Below, one piece after another: positions 17,020 to 28,254 of a stretch of DNA of 64,000 bases. The position numbers were made by a program, and so were the translations under genes. Source of the stretch: Pelagibius sp050330205 (GTDB taxonomy: Bacteria; Pseudomonadota; Alphaproteobacteria; Kiloniellales; Kiloniellaceae); NCBI GenBank assembly GCA_050330205.1, contig JBHJOA010000011.1, forward strand, positions 1-64,000, read 5' to 3'. A model generated the notes under the pieces. It saw nothing but the letters and a program-made list of their open reading frames with translations. It searched no databases and was not told where the DNA came from. Numbering within the stretch: the stretch's first letter is position 1; each line of letters begins with the position of its first letter.

Positions 17020-18138
17020 ATGAAGCTGACCATTGAACGCGCTGCGCTCCTCAAGTCCCTTACGCACGTGCAAAGCGTCGTGGAACGGCGCAACACCATC
17101 CCCATCCTCTCCAACGTGCTGATCGAGGCCGACGACCAGGCGCTGTCGCTGACCGCCACCGACATGGACCTGACGGTCATCGACCGCATCGCCGCCACCG
17201 TCGGCCAGCCCGGGGCGACCACCGCCCCGGCGCATACCCTCTACGACATCGTGCGCAAGCTGCCCGAGGGCGCGCAGGTCGAGATCGAGGCCGGCGGCGA
17301 CGACGCCCGCCTGAAGCTCAAGGCCGGGCGCTCGACCTTCACCCTGGCGACCCTGCCGCGCGAGGATTTCCCGCTCACCTCCGGCGACGACCTGCCGCAG
17401 GCCTTCACCCTGCAGGCCGCCGAGCTGCGCACCCTGATCGACCGCACGCGCTTTGCCATCTCCACCGAGGAGACCCGCTACTACCTGAACGGCATTTACC
17501 TGCATGCGGCCCAGAGCAACTCCCTGCCGGTGCTGCGCGCGGTGGCGACCGACGGCCACCGCCTGGCGCGGGTCGAGATGCCGCTGCCCGACGACGCCCA
17601 GGACATGCCCGGCGTCATCGTGCCGCGCAAGACCGTGGGCGAGCTGCGCCGCCTGGTCGACGGCATCGACGATCCGGTCGAGATCGCGCTGTCGGACACC
17701 AAGGTCCGCTTCACCTTCGGCTCCACCGTGCTGAGTTCCAAGCTGATCGACGGCACCTTCCCCGACTACGAGCGGGTGATCCCCGCCGGCAACGACAAGG
17801 TGCTGGAGGTCGACCGCAAGACCTTCGCCGAGGCGGTCGACCGTGTCTCCACCATTTCCTCGGAAAAGAGCCGCGCGGTGAAGCTGGCGGTCGACAAGGG
17901 CGCGCTGACGCTCTCGGCCAACAGCCCGGAGAACGGCACCGCCGTCGAGGAGCTGGAGATCGACTACGACGGCGCCGGCATCGAGATCGGCTTCAATTCG
18001 CGCTACCTGCTCGACATCACCCAGCAGATCGAGGGCGAGGCGGCGCAGTTCACCATGGCCGACGCGGCGTCGCCGACCATCGTGCGCGAAGCCGCCGACA
18101 GCAGCGCGCTCTACGTGCTGATGCCGATGCGCGTGTGA
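17020..18138 (+). CDS. dnaN: DNA polymerase III beta subunit (sliding clamp)
   Basis: 372 residues, standard length for the ring-shaped processivity clamp. Three repeated clamp domains are recognisable, with ATDGHRLARVEMPLP in the middle domain and the C-terminal ending SALYVLMPMRV, the conserved M-P-M-R-[VL] tail near the protein-binding pocket. It follows dnaA and precedes recF in the classic order. Confidence 0.98.
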   Translation: MKLTIERAALLKSLTHVQSVVERRNTIPILSNVLIEADDQALSLTATDMDLTVIDRIAATVGQPGATTAPAHTLYDIVRKLPEGAQVEIEAGGDDARLKLKAGRSTFTLATLPREDFPLTSGDDLPQAFTLQAAELRTLIDRTRFAISTEETRYYLNGIYLHAAQSNSLPVLRAVATDGHRLARVEMPLPDDAQDMPGVIVPRKTVGELRRLVDGIDDPVEIALSDTKVRFTFGSTVLSSKLIDGTFPDYERVIPAGNDKVLEVDRKTFAEAVDRVSTISSEKSRAVKLAVDKGALTLSANSPENGTAVEELEIDYDGAGIEIGFNSRYLLDITQQIEGEAAQFTMADAASPTIVREAADSSALYVLMPMRV

Positions 18139-18232
18139 GGCAGACCCGCGGGATCATGAACGCCTGGCGCAACAACATCTCCCGGTTCTCTTGCTGAGCT
18201 CCGCCGCCTGGGGCGACGCGGAGCCCGGCGTC

Positions 18233-19429
18233 GTGTCGCAGCAGCGGACCGAGACCGGTGTCTGGCTCGAGCGCCTGCTGGTGACGCAGTTCCGCTGCTA
18301 CGCCGAGGCCGAGCTGCGGCTGGACGCCGCGCCGGTGGTGCTGTCCGGCCCGAACGGGGCCGGCAAGACCAACCTTCTGGAAGCGGTCTCCTTCCTGTCG
18401 CCCGGGCGCGGGCTGCGGCGGGCGCGCCTCAGCGAGATCGACCGCCGCGGCCTCTCCGGCGAGGCCGCGGAAAGCCGTCCCTGGACGGTAGCGGCAAGGG
18501 TCAGGACGCCCAACGGGCCGCGCGATCTCGGCAGCGGCCGCGATCCGGCCCAGCAGGAGGGCGCGGACTACAGCCCCGCGTCGCGCGAGCGCCGCCTGGT
18601 GCGGATCGACGGTGCCAGCGCGCGCGGCCAGCAGGCGCTGGCCGAGATCCTTTCGGTGGTCTGGCTGACGCCGCAGATGGACGGTCTGTTCCGCGAAGGC
18701 GCCGGCGGCCGGCGGCGCTTCCTCGACCGCCTGGTCTACGGCTTCGATCCGGAACACTCGGCTCGCTGCAATGCCTACGAGCACGCCCTGCGTGAGCGCG
18801 CGCGGCTGCTGAAGCAGGGCGCCGCCGACGCTGCCTGGCTGGCCGCCCTGGAGGAGTCCCTGGCGACCCGGGGCGTCGCCATCGCCGCGGCACGGCTGGC
18901 CATGGTGGAACGGCTGCAACGTGCCTGCGACGGCGCCGCGGGTCCCTTCCCGAAAGCGGACCTGGGCCTCGAGGGGGCGGTGGAGGACTGGCTGCGCGCC
19001 GGCCCGGCCCTCGCCGCCGAGGACCGCCTGCGCGACGGCCTCGCCGCGCGGCGGCGCCAGGACGCCGAGACCGGCGGCGCCGGCCTCGGGCCGCACCGCA
19101 GCGACCTTCTGGCCCGCCACCGGGCCAAGGGCGTGGCGGCGGAACTCTGCTCGACGGGCGAGCAGAAGGCGCTGCTGATCGCCATCCTGCTGGCCTACGC
19201 GCGGCTGCTGACGCTGGAGCGCGGCGCGGCACCGCTGCTGCTGCTCGACGAGGTGGCGGCCCACCTCGACGCGGCGCGGCGGGCGGCACTCTTCGAGGAG
19301 ATTCTCGGTCTCGGCTGCCAGGCCTGGCTGACCGGCACCGACGCCGCCACCTTCGAAGGCCTGGCCGGCCGGGCGCAGTTCTTCGCGGTCCACGAGGGCA
19401 CCCTGCGCGAGGGGACGCCCCCTTCCTAG
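18233..19429 (+). CDS. recF: DNA replication and repair protein RecF
   Basis: SMC-like ATPase that helps load RecA at gaps, about 398 residues from GTG 18233. LERLLVTQFRCYAEAELRL starts the fold, Walker A is GPNGAGKTNLLEA (about 39-51), the signature is GLGPHRSDLL / CSTGEQKALLIAI, and Walker B is LLLLDEVAAHLD. No ATG is available near the start: GTG 18233 has GGAG 9 bases upstream and gives a sensible N-terminus, while TTG 18191 has no ribosome binding site. Confidence 0.94.
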   Translation: MSQQRTETGVWLERLLVTQFRCYAEAELRLDAAPVVLSGPNGAGKTNLLEAVSFLSPGRGLRRARLSEIDRRGLSGEAAESRPWTVAARVRTPNGPRDLGSGRDPAQQEGADYSPASRERRLVRIDGASARGQQALAEILSVVWLTPQMDGLFREGAGGRRRFLDRLVYGFDPEHSARCNAYEHALRERARLLKQGAADAAWLAALEESLATRGVAIAAARLAMVERLQRACDGAAGPFPKADLGLEGAVEDWLRAGPALAAEDRLRDGLAARRRQDAETGGAGLGPHRSDLLARHRAKGVAAELCSTGEQKALLIAILLAYARLLTLERGAAPLLLLDEVAAHLDAARRAALFEEILGLGCQAWLTGTDAATFEGLAGRAQFFAVHEGTLREGTPPS

Positions 19430-19448
19430 GGTGGCGCCGCCTCGCCGC

Positions 19449-19512
19449 GAAGCCCGGCTTACCGAAACGCGACGGGCTGAAATTCGACACCTTGAAACAC
19501 GACAAGCGAAAT
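19449..19512. repeat. four 15-bp degenerate tandem units before gyrB
   Basis: Units begin with GAA(A/G) at 19449, 19464, 19479 and 19494 (the last 14 bp), the later three sharing GAAA-N2-CGAC, and a fifth partial unit starts at 19508. They fill the recF-gyrB gap just upstream of the gyrB start and are in frame with it, but the gap is probably untranslated. Confidence 0.75.
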
Positions 19513-19523
19513 CGGGTTTTCCT

Positions 19524-22010
<2,487 letters not shown>

Positions 22011-22101
22011 TCCCGCCGCCGGCCCCGGCGCCTCAAGAATGCCACTGCCGCAGGGGCGCGGGGCGGTGGTGCGCGGTTCCCGACTTCTCTATCTATAGCG
22101 C

Positions 22102-24165
22102 ATGGGGGAGAAGCGTCGGAACGGCTCCAGGAGCCGCAAGACCACCGTTTCCAGCCAGAGCAAGCGCCGCGGCGGCGACGGGCGCGGGCCGCGGGTGCGG
22201 CGCGCGACCGGCCTGTTGCGCCGCGTGGCGACCTGGTCGCTGGTCGCCGTGATCTGGTGCGGCGTCGCCGCCGCCGGCGTGATCGCCTGGTACGCCTACG
22301 ACCTGCCGGAACTCGGCGAGATCGAGAAGATGACGCGGCGGCCCAACGTCACCCTGCTGGCCGCCGACGGCACCCGCCTCGCCTCCTTCGGCGACCGCTT
22401 CGGCGCCACCTACAGCCTGCAGGAGCTGCCGGCGCACCTGCCCCGTGCGGTGATCGCCGTGGAAGACCGCCGCTACTACGACCACGGCGGCGTCGACTAT
22501 CGCGGCCTCGCGCGCGCGGTCTACGTGAACCTCCGCGAGGGGCGCATCTCCCAGGGCGGCTCGACTCTCACCCAGCAGCTCGCCAAGAATCTCTTCCTCA
22601 CCCCCGAGCGGACCCTGCGACGCAAGATCCAGGAAGTCATGCTGGCGTTCTGGCTGGAGCGGCGCTTCACCAAGGACCAGATTCTCACCATCTACCTCAA
22701 CCGTGTCTATCTCGGCGCCGGCACCTATGGGGTGGACGCGGCGGCGCGCCACTACTTCGGCAAGCCGGCGACCCGGGTGACCCTCTACGAAGCCGCCCTG
22801 CTGGCGGGCCTGCTGAAGGCGCCCTCGCGCCTCAACCCGACGCGCGATCCCGCCGGCGCCGACCAGCGCGCGGCGCTGGTGCTCAGCACCATGGTGGACG
22901 CCGGCTTCATCACCGCGGCGGAGGCCGCCGCCGCGCTGCAGCAGAAGACGCCGACCCGCGTCGCCCGCGACGACATCGCGCCGCACTTCGCCGACTGGAT
23001 CCTGGCCCAGGTGCGCGACTACCTCGGCGGCATCGACACCGACATCCGCGTCGTCACCACCATCGACCCCAGCCTGCAGCGGATCGCCGACGAGGAACTG
23101 AAGACGATGCTGCGCGAGGCGGGCGCCGAGCGGAAGGCCGGGCAGGCGGCGGTCGTGAGCCTCGCGCCCGACGGCGCCGTGCGCGCCATGGTCGGCGGTC
23201 GCGATTACGGCGAAAGCCAGTTCAACCGGGTGACCCAGGCGCTGCGCCAGCCCGGCTCGGCCTTCAAGACCTTCGTCTACCTGGCCGGGCTGGAAGCCGG
23301 CCTCAATCCCGACAGCCGGGTGCAGGACGCGCCGGTGCGCTTCGCCGACTGGACGCCCGACAACTACGACGGCCGCTACTACGGCGAGGTGACCCTGCGC
23401 GAATCCTTCGCCCGCTCGATGAACTCGGTGGCCGTCCGCCTGACCCAGAAGGTCGGCCCCAAGACCGTGGTGGCGACCGCCAGGCGGCTCGGCATCTCCA
23501 GCACGCTGCGGCCGACCGGCGGAATCGCCCTCGGTGCCTCCGAGGTGACGCTGCTCGAGATGACCGGGGCCTACGCGGCCTTCGCCAACCAGGGCCGCCG
23601 GGTGGCGCCCTACGGGATCGTCGAGATCCGCGACGCCGCCGGCCGCCTGCTCTACGAGCGCGATCGCACGCCGGGCGACAACGTGGTGTCGGCGCAGCAC
23701 CTGGCGCAGATGGCCAACATGATGTCGGCGACCGTGGTCTGGGGCACCGGCAAGGCGGCACAGCCCGGCCGCGCGGCCGCCGGCAAGACCGGCACCAGCC
23801 AGGACTTCCGCGATGCCTGGTTCGTCGGCTTCACGGCGGAACTGGTGACCGGCGTGTGGTTCGGCAACGACGACTCCACGCCGATGGAGAGAGTGACCGG
23901 CGGCACGCTGCCGGCGCAGCTCTGGGGACGGGTGATGAAGCGCGGGCTCGACGGCCTGCCCCAGCGCCCGCTGCCGGGCGGCGGTGCCGTGGTCGCGGAG
24001 GTGGCGCAGGACGACAGCGTGGGCGGCTTCATCGGCCGCATTCTCAAGAGCCTCACCTCGGACCAGCCGTCGTCGTCGGCGGCGCGGCCGGCCGCGCAGA
24101 ACCGGCCGGCGGCGTCCCAGACGGCGCCGAGGAACCACTTCGGCGGCGAAGAACAGCGCGACTGA
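22102..24165 (+). CDS. penicillin-binding protein 1A-type transglycosylase/transpeptidase
   Basis: Bifunctional class A PBP of 687 residues, shorter than E. coli PBP1A (about 850) because the OB-like insert is missing. A basic cytoplasmic tail is followed by one membrane helix (about 43-63). The GT51 domain has catalytic Glu121 in VEDRRYYDHGG and QGGSTLTQQLAKNLFL. The transpeptidase has SAFK (Ser386), SMN and KTGTS (Lys562). It polymerises and crosslinks peptidoglycan at the inner membrane. The C-terminal 40 residues are Ser/Ala/Pro rich and likely disordered. Confidence 0.93.
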   Translation: MGEKRRNGSRSRKTTVSSQSKRRGGDGRGPRVRRATGLLRRVATWSLVAVIWCGVAAAGVIAWYAYDLPELGEIEKMTRRPNVTLLAADGTRLASFGDRFGATYSLQELPAHLPRAVIAVEDRRYYDHGGVDYRGLARAVYVNLREGRISQGGSTLTQQLAKNLFLTPERTLRRKIQEVMLAFWLERRFTKDQILTIYLNRVYLGAGTYGVDAAARHYFGKPATRVTLYEAALLAGLLKAPSRLNPTRDPAGADQRAALVLSTMVDAGFITAAEAAAALQQKTPTRVARDDIAPHFADWILAQVRDYLGGIDTDIRVVTTIDPSLQRIADEELKTMLREAGAERKAGQAAVVSLAPDGAVRAMVGGRDYGESQFNRVTQALRQPGSAFKTFVYLAGLEAGLNPDSRVQDAPVRFADWTPDNYDGRYYGEVTLRESFARSMNSVAVRLTQKVGPKTVVATARRLGISSTLRPTGGIALGASEVTLLEMTGAYAAFANQGRRVAPYGIVEIRDAAGRLLYERDRTPGDNVVSAQHLAQMANMMSATVVWGTGKAAQPGRAAAGKTGTSQDFRDAWFVGFTAELVTGVWFGNDDSTPMERVTGGTLPAQLWGRVMKRGLDGLPQRPLPGGGAVVAEVAQDDSVGGFIGRILKSLTSDQPSSSAARPAAQNRPAASQTAPRNHFGGEEQRD

Positions 24166-24184
24166 GCGCTTCTGCGGCCGGCGC

Positions 24185-25387
24185 TCAGTCGGCCTCTTCC
24201 GGCGCCGCCGCCGGGTGCACCACCAGCCAGTAGGCGGCCGCCGCCCCGAGGGCGACCAGCGCGATGGCCGCCATCATGGCGAGTGGTGACTGTCCGCTGC
24301 CATGGCCGACGGCGATGCCGACCAGGGCGGCGAGGCCCATCTGGAAGAAGCCGAGCAGCGCCGCGGCGGAACCGGCGATCCGCGGGAAGGGCCCGATGGC
24401 CCCGGCCTGGGCGTTGGGCAGCACCAGGCCGGTGCCGATCATGAAGACCACTACCGGGCCGACGATGGACGTCACGGTCACAATCCCGGCCGCGTAGAGC
24501 GCGACGCCGGCCAGGCCGCCCAGAATCTGCACGGCGGTGCCGAGCTGCACCATGCGCTCGAGGCTGAGCCGCAGGGTGAAACGCCCGGACAGGAAGGCGC
24601 CGATCATGTAGCCGACGACGATGGCGGCAAAGCAGAAGCCGTAGACGTCGGGGCTGAGGCCGAGCAGGCCGATCAGAACGAAGGCGGAGCCTGAGATGAA
24701 GGAGAAAATGCCCGCGTAGGTGAAGGCGACGACCAGCACGTAGCCGATATAGCTGCGGTGGCGCAGCAGGCCGAGGTAGGTGGCGACCAGCCGTCCCGGC
24801 CGGGTGGCGTCGCGGCTCTTCCACTGGTTGGTTTCCGGCAGGACGACGAAGGTGGCGGCCAGCAGGACGACGGCGAAGGCCGCCAGCGCGAGAAAGTTGG
24901 CGCGCCAGCCGAAATGAACCTCGAGGATGCCGCCGATGATCGGACCGAAGGCCGGGGCCAGCGCCATCACCATGCCCATGTAGGACAGCATCCGCGCGGC
25001 CCTTTCGCGCCCGTAGATGTCGCGCACCGCCGCGCGCCCCAGCACCGGCCCGACGCAGGCGCCGACGGCCTGGGCGAAGCGCGCCAGCACCAGCACCTCG
25101 ATGGAGGTCGCAAAGGCGCAGGCGAGGCTTGCCAGCAGGTAGACCACCATGCCGCCGAGGATCATCGGCCGCCGCCCGAAGCGGTCCGACAGCGGCCCGT
25201 AGATCAGCTGGCTGAAGGCGAAGCCGGCGAGAAACACCGAGAGGGTGAGCTGCACCTGGGCGGTGTCGACCGCGAAGGCGGCGCCGATAGCCGGCAGCGA
25301 CGGCAGGTAGAGGTCGGTGGAAATCGGCCCCAGCGCCACCATGGCGGTCAGCAGGACGGCGACGATCAGGCTCTCGGCACGCGCCAT
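24185..25387 (-). CDS. Bcr/CflA-family MFS drug efflux transporter
   Basis: 400-residue inner-membrane protein with about 12 hydrophobic segments. The motif FSQLIYGPLSDRFGRRPMILGG in the loop after helix 2 (about 57-78) is the MFS A-motif of the Bcr/CflA (DHA1) group. FLAQAV-type ARFAQAVGACVGPVLGRAAVRD matches motif C. The N-terminal STDLYLPSLPAI is also characteristic. It is expected to export drugs or metabolites by proton antiport; substrate unknown. It converges with the PBP gene, 19 bp apart. Confidence 0.9.
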   Translation of the reverse strand: MARAESLIVAVLLTAMVALGPISTDLYLPSLPAIGAAFAVDTAQVQLTLSVFLAGFAFSQLIYGPLSDRFGRRPMILGGMVVYLLASLACAFATSIEVLVLARFAQAVGACVGPVLGRAAVRDIYGRERAARMLSYMGMVMALAPAFGPIIGGILEVHFGWRANFLALAAFAVVLLAATFVVLPETNQWKSRDATRPGRLVATYLGLLRHRSYIGYVLVVAFTYAGIFSFISGSAFVLIGLLGLSPDVYGFCFAAIVVGYMIGAFLSGRFTLRLSLERMVQLGTAVQILGGLAGVALYAAGIVTVTSIVGPVVVFMIGTGLVLPNAQAGAIGPFPRIAGSAAALLGFFQMGLAALVGIAVGHGSGQSPLAMMAAIALVALGAAAAYWLVVHPAAAPEEAD

Positions 25388-25564
25388 GAAGGCTCCGGGA
25401 AGGCGACCGGCGGGCCGGCGGAACGACGGCCCCCTGGCAGGGAAAGGACTGGTCCGCGAAGGATCGCGAGAAGTGGACGTTTACGGGCGGCGCCCGCCAC
25501 CGCTTATAGTCGCCCGAGGACCGCTGCCGCAAGCGGGCCGCGAAAAGCCCCGAGGACCGCCGCG

Positions 25565-26014
25565 ATGGACGACCGCGCCAAGACACCCTTTCCCTCCGCC
25601 GACGCCTACGGTCGCTCGCTGCGCGGCTTCGGCGTCAACATCCTGGTCAGCGACGTGCCGGCGAGCCTGTCCTTCCTGGCCGAAGTGCTGACCGTCGAGG
25701 TGGTCCATGCCGAGGCCGATTTCGCGGTCTGCCGCTACCAGGACCAGCAGTGGATGCTGCATTCCGATGCCAGCTACCACAGCAATCCCCTGCTGGCGCT
25801 GACCGGCGACGGCGCCATCCGCGGTGCCGGGCTGGAGCTGCGGCTCTACGGCGTCGATCCCGACGCGGCGGCGGCGCGCGCCGAGGCCGCCGGCTTCACG
25901 GTGCTGCAGGCGCCGGCGGACAAGCCGCACGGCCTGCGCGAAGCCTACATCGCCGGGCCCGACGGCTATGTCTGGGTTGCCTCGGTGCACAAGACGGAGA
26001 AGCCTCAGCCGTAG
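25565..26014 (+). CDS. VOC-family (glyoxalase/bleomycin resistance-like) protein
   Basis: 149 residues with one vicinal-oxygen-chelate module pair: GFGVNILVSDVPASLSFLAEVL opens the first beta-alpha-beta, and ADKPHGLREAYIAGPDGYVWVAS closes the second. Metal ligands typical of true glyoxalase I are not all obvious, so the activity is uncertain. ATG 25565 gives family length. Its last 10 bases overlap the end of the convergent metallopeptidase gene. Confidence 0.8.
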   Translation: MDDRAKTPFPSADAYGRSLRGFGVNILVSDVPASLSFLAEVLTVEVVHAEADFAVCRYQDQQWMLHSDASYHSNPLLALTGDGAIRGAGLELRLYGVDPDAAAARAEAAGFTVLQAPADKPHGLREAYIAGPDGYVWVASVHKTEKPQP

Positions 26015-26712
26015 CGCCACAGCCCGGCGCCGTGACGCACCAGCCAAGCCTGGGCGCGCGCCATCTCCGGCGTCAGTTCGCCGGCCAGCTTCCAGAAGCG
26101 CCGGGAATGGTTGAGGTGCACCATGTGCGCCACCTCGTGGGCGACCACGTAGTCGAGCACATGCTCGGGCGCCAGGATCAGCCGCCAGGAGAAGTTGAGG
26201 TCGCCGTTGGAGTTGCAGGAGCCCCAGCGGCTGCGGGTATCGCGCAGGCTGAGGCGGCCGACCCGCCGGTCGATGCGCGCCGCCTTGTCGCGCGCGCGGG
26301 CGCCGATCTCGCTGCGCGCCTCGCGCTTCAGGAAGTCGGTCACCCGGCGCGGCAGGTGATCGGCCAGCCCCGAAACGCGGATCACGCCGTCGTCGCGGGC
26401 GACGCCGTAGCGCCCGCCGGCATCGTGGACAATCACGTGGTCCGCACCCAGCAGCGGGATCACCGCGCCGTCGGCGAAGGCAATCCGCGGCGGCACCTTT
26501 TCCAGGTGCTTCAGAATCCAGCCGCGGTTCTGCTCGGCGAAGGACAGAGCCTCGGCGATGGGCGTGCGGCGCGGCAGCACCAAGTGCACGCCGTCGCCGG
26601 CGGCATTGAGGCGCAGCGTGATGCGCCGGGCGCGGGGGTGGCGGCTGAGTTCCAGCGGCACTTCCCGGCTGTCCAGTCGCAGGCGGCGCGGCGCATCCAA
26701 TCGCAGGGGCAT
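26005..26712 (-). CDS. YgjP-like M48-type metallopeptidase
   Basis: 235-residue protein of the DUF45/YgjP family. The zinc motif HEVAH is at residues 192-196 with a third His at about 202 (NHSRRFW), inside the family signature AHEVAHMVHLNHSRRFW. RWGSCNSNGDLNFSWRL upstream is also diagnostic. Substrates are unknown for the family. ATG 26712 is chosen because the longer form adds only a basic, unconserved leader. Convergent overlap with the VOC gene. Confidence 0.88.
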   Translation of the reverse strand: MPLRLDAPRRLRLDSREVPLELSRHPRARRITLRLNAAGDGVHLVLPRRTPIAEALSFAEQNRGWILKHLEKVPPRIAFADGAVIPLLGADHVIVHDAGGRYGVARDDGVIRVSGLADHLPRRVTDFLKREARSEIGARARDKAARIDRRVGRLSLRDTRSRWGSCNSNGDLNFSWRLILAPEHVLDYVVAHEVAHMVHLNHSRRFWKLAGELTPEMARAQAWLVRHGAGLWRYG

Positions 26713-26861
26713 GGGAATCCCTATACCCCGGCGACTCCGAAGCCGGCAAGGGCCGGGCAAGCAGTGGCGATGTTGCGCTGCAATGCGCCGCTGGCGGGCC
26801 TTGCCGCGGGCATGCTAGCCTTGTGTGACTGATACGATTGTGGCCGCAGAGTCAGGACGTT

Positions 26862-27107
26862 ATGCGCTTGGATGGCCTCACGCGAGGAACCCCGGCACCG
26901 CCGCCCCGGGCGGGGCTGGGTCACAATCAGGGGCCGCCGCTGGTCGAGTCCACCTGGCACCTCGCCGCCTGGCGCCGGGCCCATGAGGAGGCCTGGAAGC
27001 CGCCGCCGGTGGAAGTGATCCGCCGCCGCCTGAAGCGGGCCCAGGCCCTCGGCATGACCTACCGGGAGTACACGCTCGAGATTCTCGAGCGTGGCCGCTA
27101 CCTGTGA
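26862..27107 (+). CDS. small hypothetical protein with GHNQGPPL motif
   Basis: 81 residues. The N-terminal LGHNQGPPL motif is one I recall in small alphaproteobacterial proteins of unknown role. The rest is basic and helical (HLAAWRRAHEEAWKPPPVEVIRRRLKRAQALGMTYREYTLEILERGRYL), possibly nucleic-acid or protein binding. AGGA precedes ATG 26862. It converges with the Ada-like gene. Confidence 0.7.
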   Translation: MRLDGLTRGTPAPPPRAGLGHNQGPPLVESTWHLAAWRRAHEEAWKPPPVEVIRRRLKRAQALGMTYREYTLEILERGRYL

Positions 27108-27114
27108 GCGCCGG

Positions 27115-27996
27115 CTATTCCGGGTGCTCCGCCTCGCCCTCCAGCAGGGCGGCCTTGAACTCGAGACCCCATCGATAGCCTCCGAGACCGCCGTCCTCGC
27201 GCAGGGCGCGATGGCAGGGAATGACCAGCGAGACCGGGTTGGTGGCGCAGGCCCGGCCGACCGCGCGCTGGCCGCGCGGCATGCCCATGATCTCGGCGAT
27301 CTCCGAATAGCTGCGGGTCTCGCCGCAGGGAATCGCGATCAGCTCGTTCCACACCCGGCGCTGGAAGGCGGTGGCGCGCACGTCGAGCGGCAGCTCGGCA
27401 TGGGGGATCTTGCCCTCCAGGAAGTCGATCACCACCGAGACCGACTGGGCGATGGAATGCTGGTCGCGGGCGATGCTCTCGGCCTGGGGAAACTCCCGTT
27501 CCAGCTCCGCGATCAGCTTGCGGTCGTTGCGGCCCAGGCTGAGGAAGCAGAGGCCCTTGGCCGTCGCGGCCACCAGCAGGCGCCCGAGCGGCGAATCGAC
27601 GATGTCGTAGACGATCACCGCGCCCTTTCCACCCTTGGCGTAGGAAGCCGGGGTCATGCCCAGCATGCGCTCGGCGCGCTCGTAGACCCGGCTGGAAGAG
27701 CCGTAGCCGGCCCCGTAGGTGGCCTGGGCGATGGTCTCGCCGTTCTTCAACTGGGCGCGGAAGGCGGCATTGCGGCGCGCGTCGGCATAGTCGCGCGGGC
27801 TGACGCCCATCACGCGCTTGAACAGGCGCTGCAGGTGCCAGGGGCTGGCGTCCAGCGCCTTGGCGATCTCCGCCAGGGTCAGCCGCTCGCCGTCCTGGGC
27901 ATCGATCAGGTCGCAGGCCCGGCGCACCAGTGCCACCTGGCGCGGGGTCGCGCTGGCCTGATTGTCCGCGGCGCTCTTCGCTGTCTGCATATCCAT
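27115..27996 (-). CDS. ada: AraC-type HTH fused to methylated-DNA-cysteine methyltransferase (Ada-like)
   Basis: 293 residues. An AraC helix-turn-helix (about 20-110; LTLAEIAKALDASPWHLQRLFKRVMGVSPRDY) is joined to an O6-methylguanine methyltransferase domain with the active-site cysteine in NPVSLVIPCHRALREDG (near residue 255). The N-terminal zinc domain of E. coli Ada, which senses methylphosphotriesters, is missing, so regulation by methyl transfer would have to work differently. Repairs alkylated DNA and may control alkylation response genes. Confidence 0.9.
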   Translation of the reverse strand: MDMQTAKSAADNQASATPRQVALVRRACDLIDAQDGERLTLAEIAKALDASPWHLQRLFKRVMGVSPRDYADARRNAAFRAQLKNGETIAQATYGAGYGSSSRVYERAERMLGMTPASYAKGGKGAVIVYDIVDSPLGRLLVAATAKGLCFLSLGRNDRKLIAELEREFPQAESIARDQHSIAQSVSVVIDFLEGKIPHAELPLDVRATAFQRRVWNELIAIPCGETRSYSEIAEIMGMPRGQRAVGRACATNPVSLVIPCHRALREDGGLGGYRWGLEFKAALLEGEAEHPE

Positions 27997-28254
27997 CGCG
28001 TCCTCCGCACCTCACATTAGCGTCTCACCCTCGCCTTGTAGTGGGATTTCGGGTGCCGGCTCTATCCGAAGCTTGCGCGGCCGGGCCGGCGGCCGGCGAA
28101 GGGGGCCGAGGGAATGCTTGTTCCCCAATTTGTTATTATGCGAATGGGCGTTCCATCATATATTCGTAGCAAATCAGTCAGAAGAGCATCGCGAAGGGCG
28201 GCTAGCTTGGCCCCCGACCGCGACACCGACTCGCACAGACAGGGAGAAGATTTC

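Noticed and set aside
28020..28254. Pho box upstream of ugpB
   Set aside because: The region is AT-richer but no pair of CTGTCAT-like repeats with correct spacing was found.
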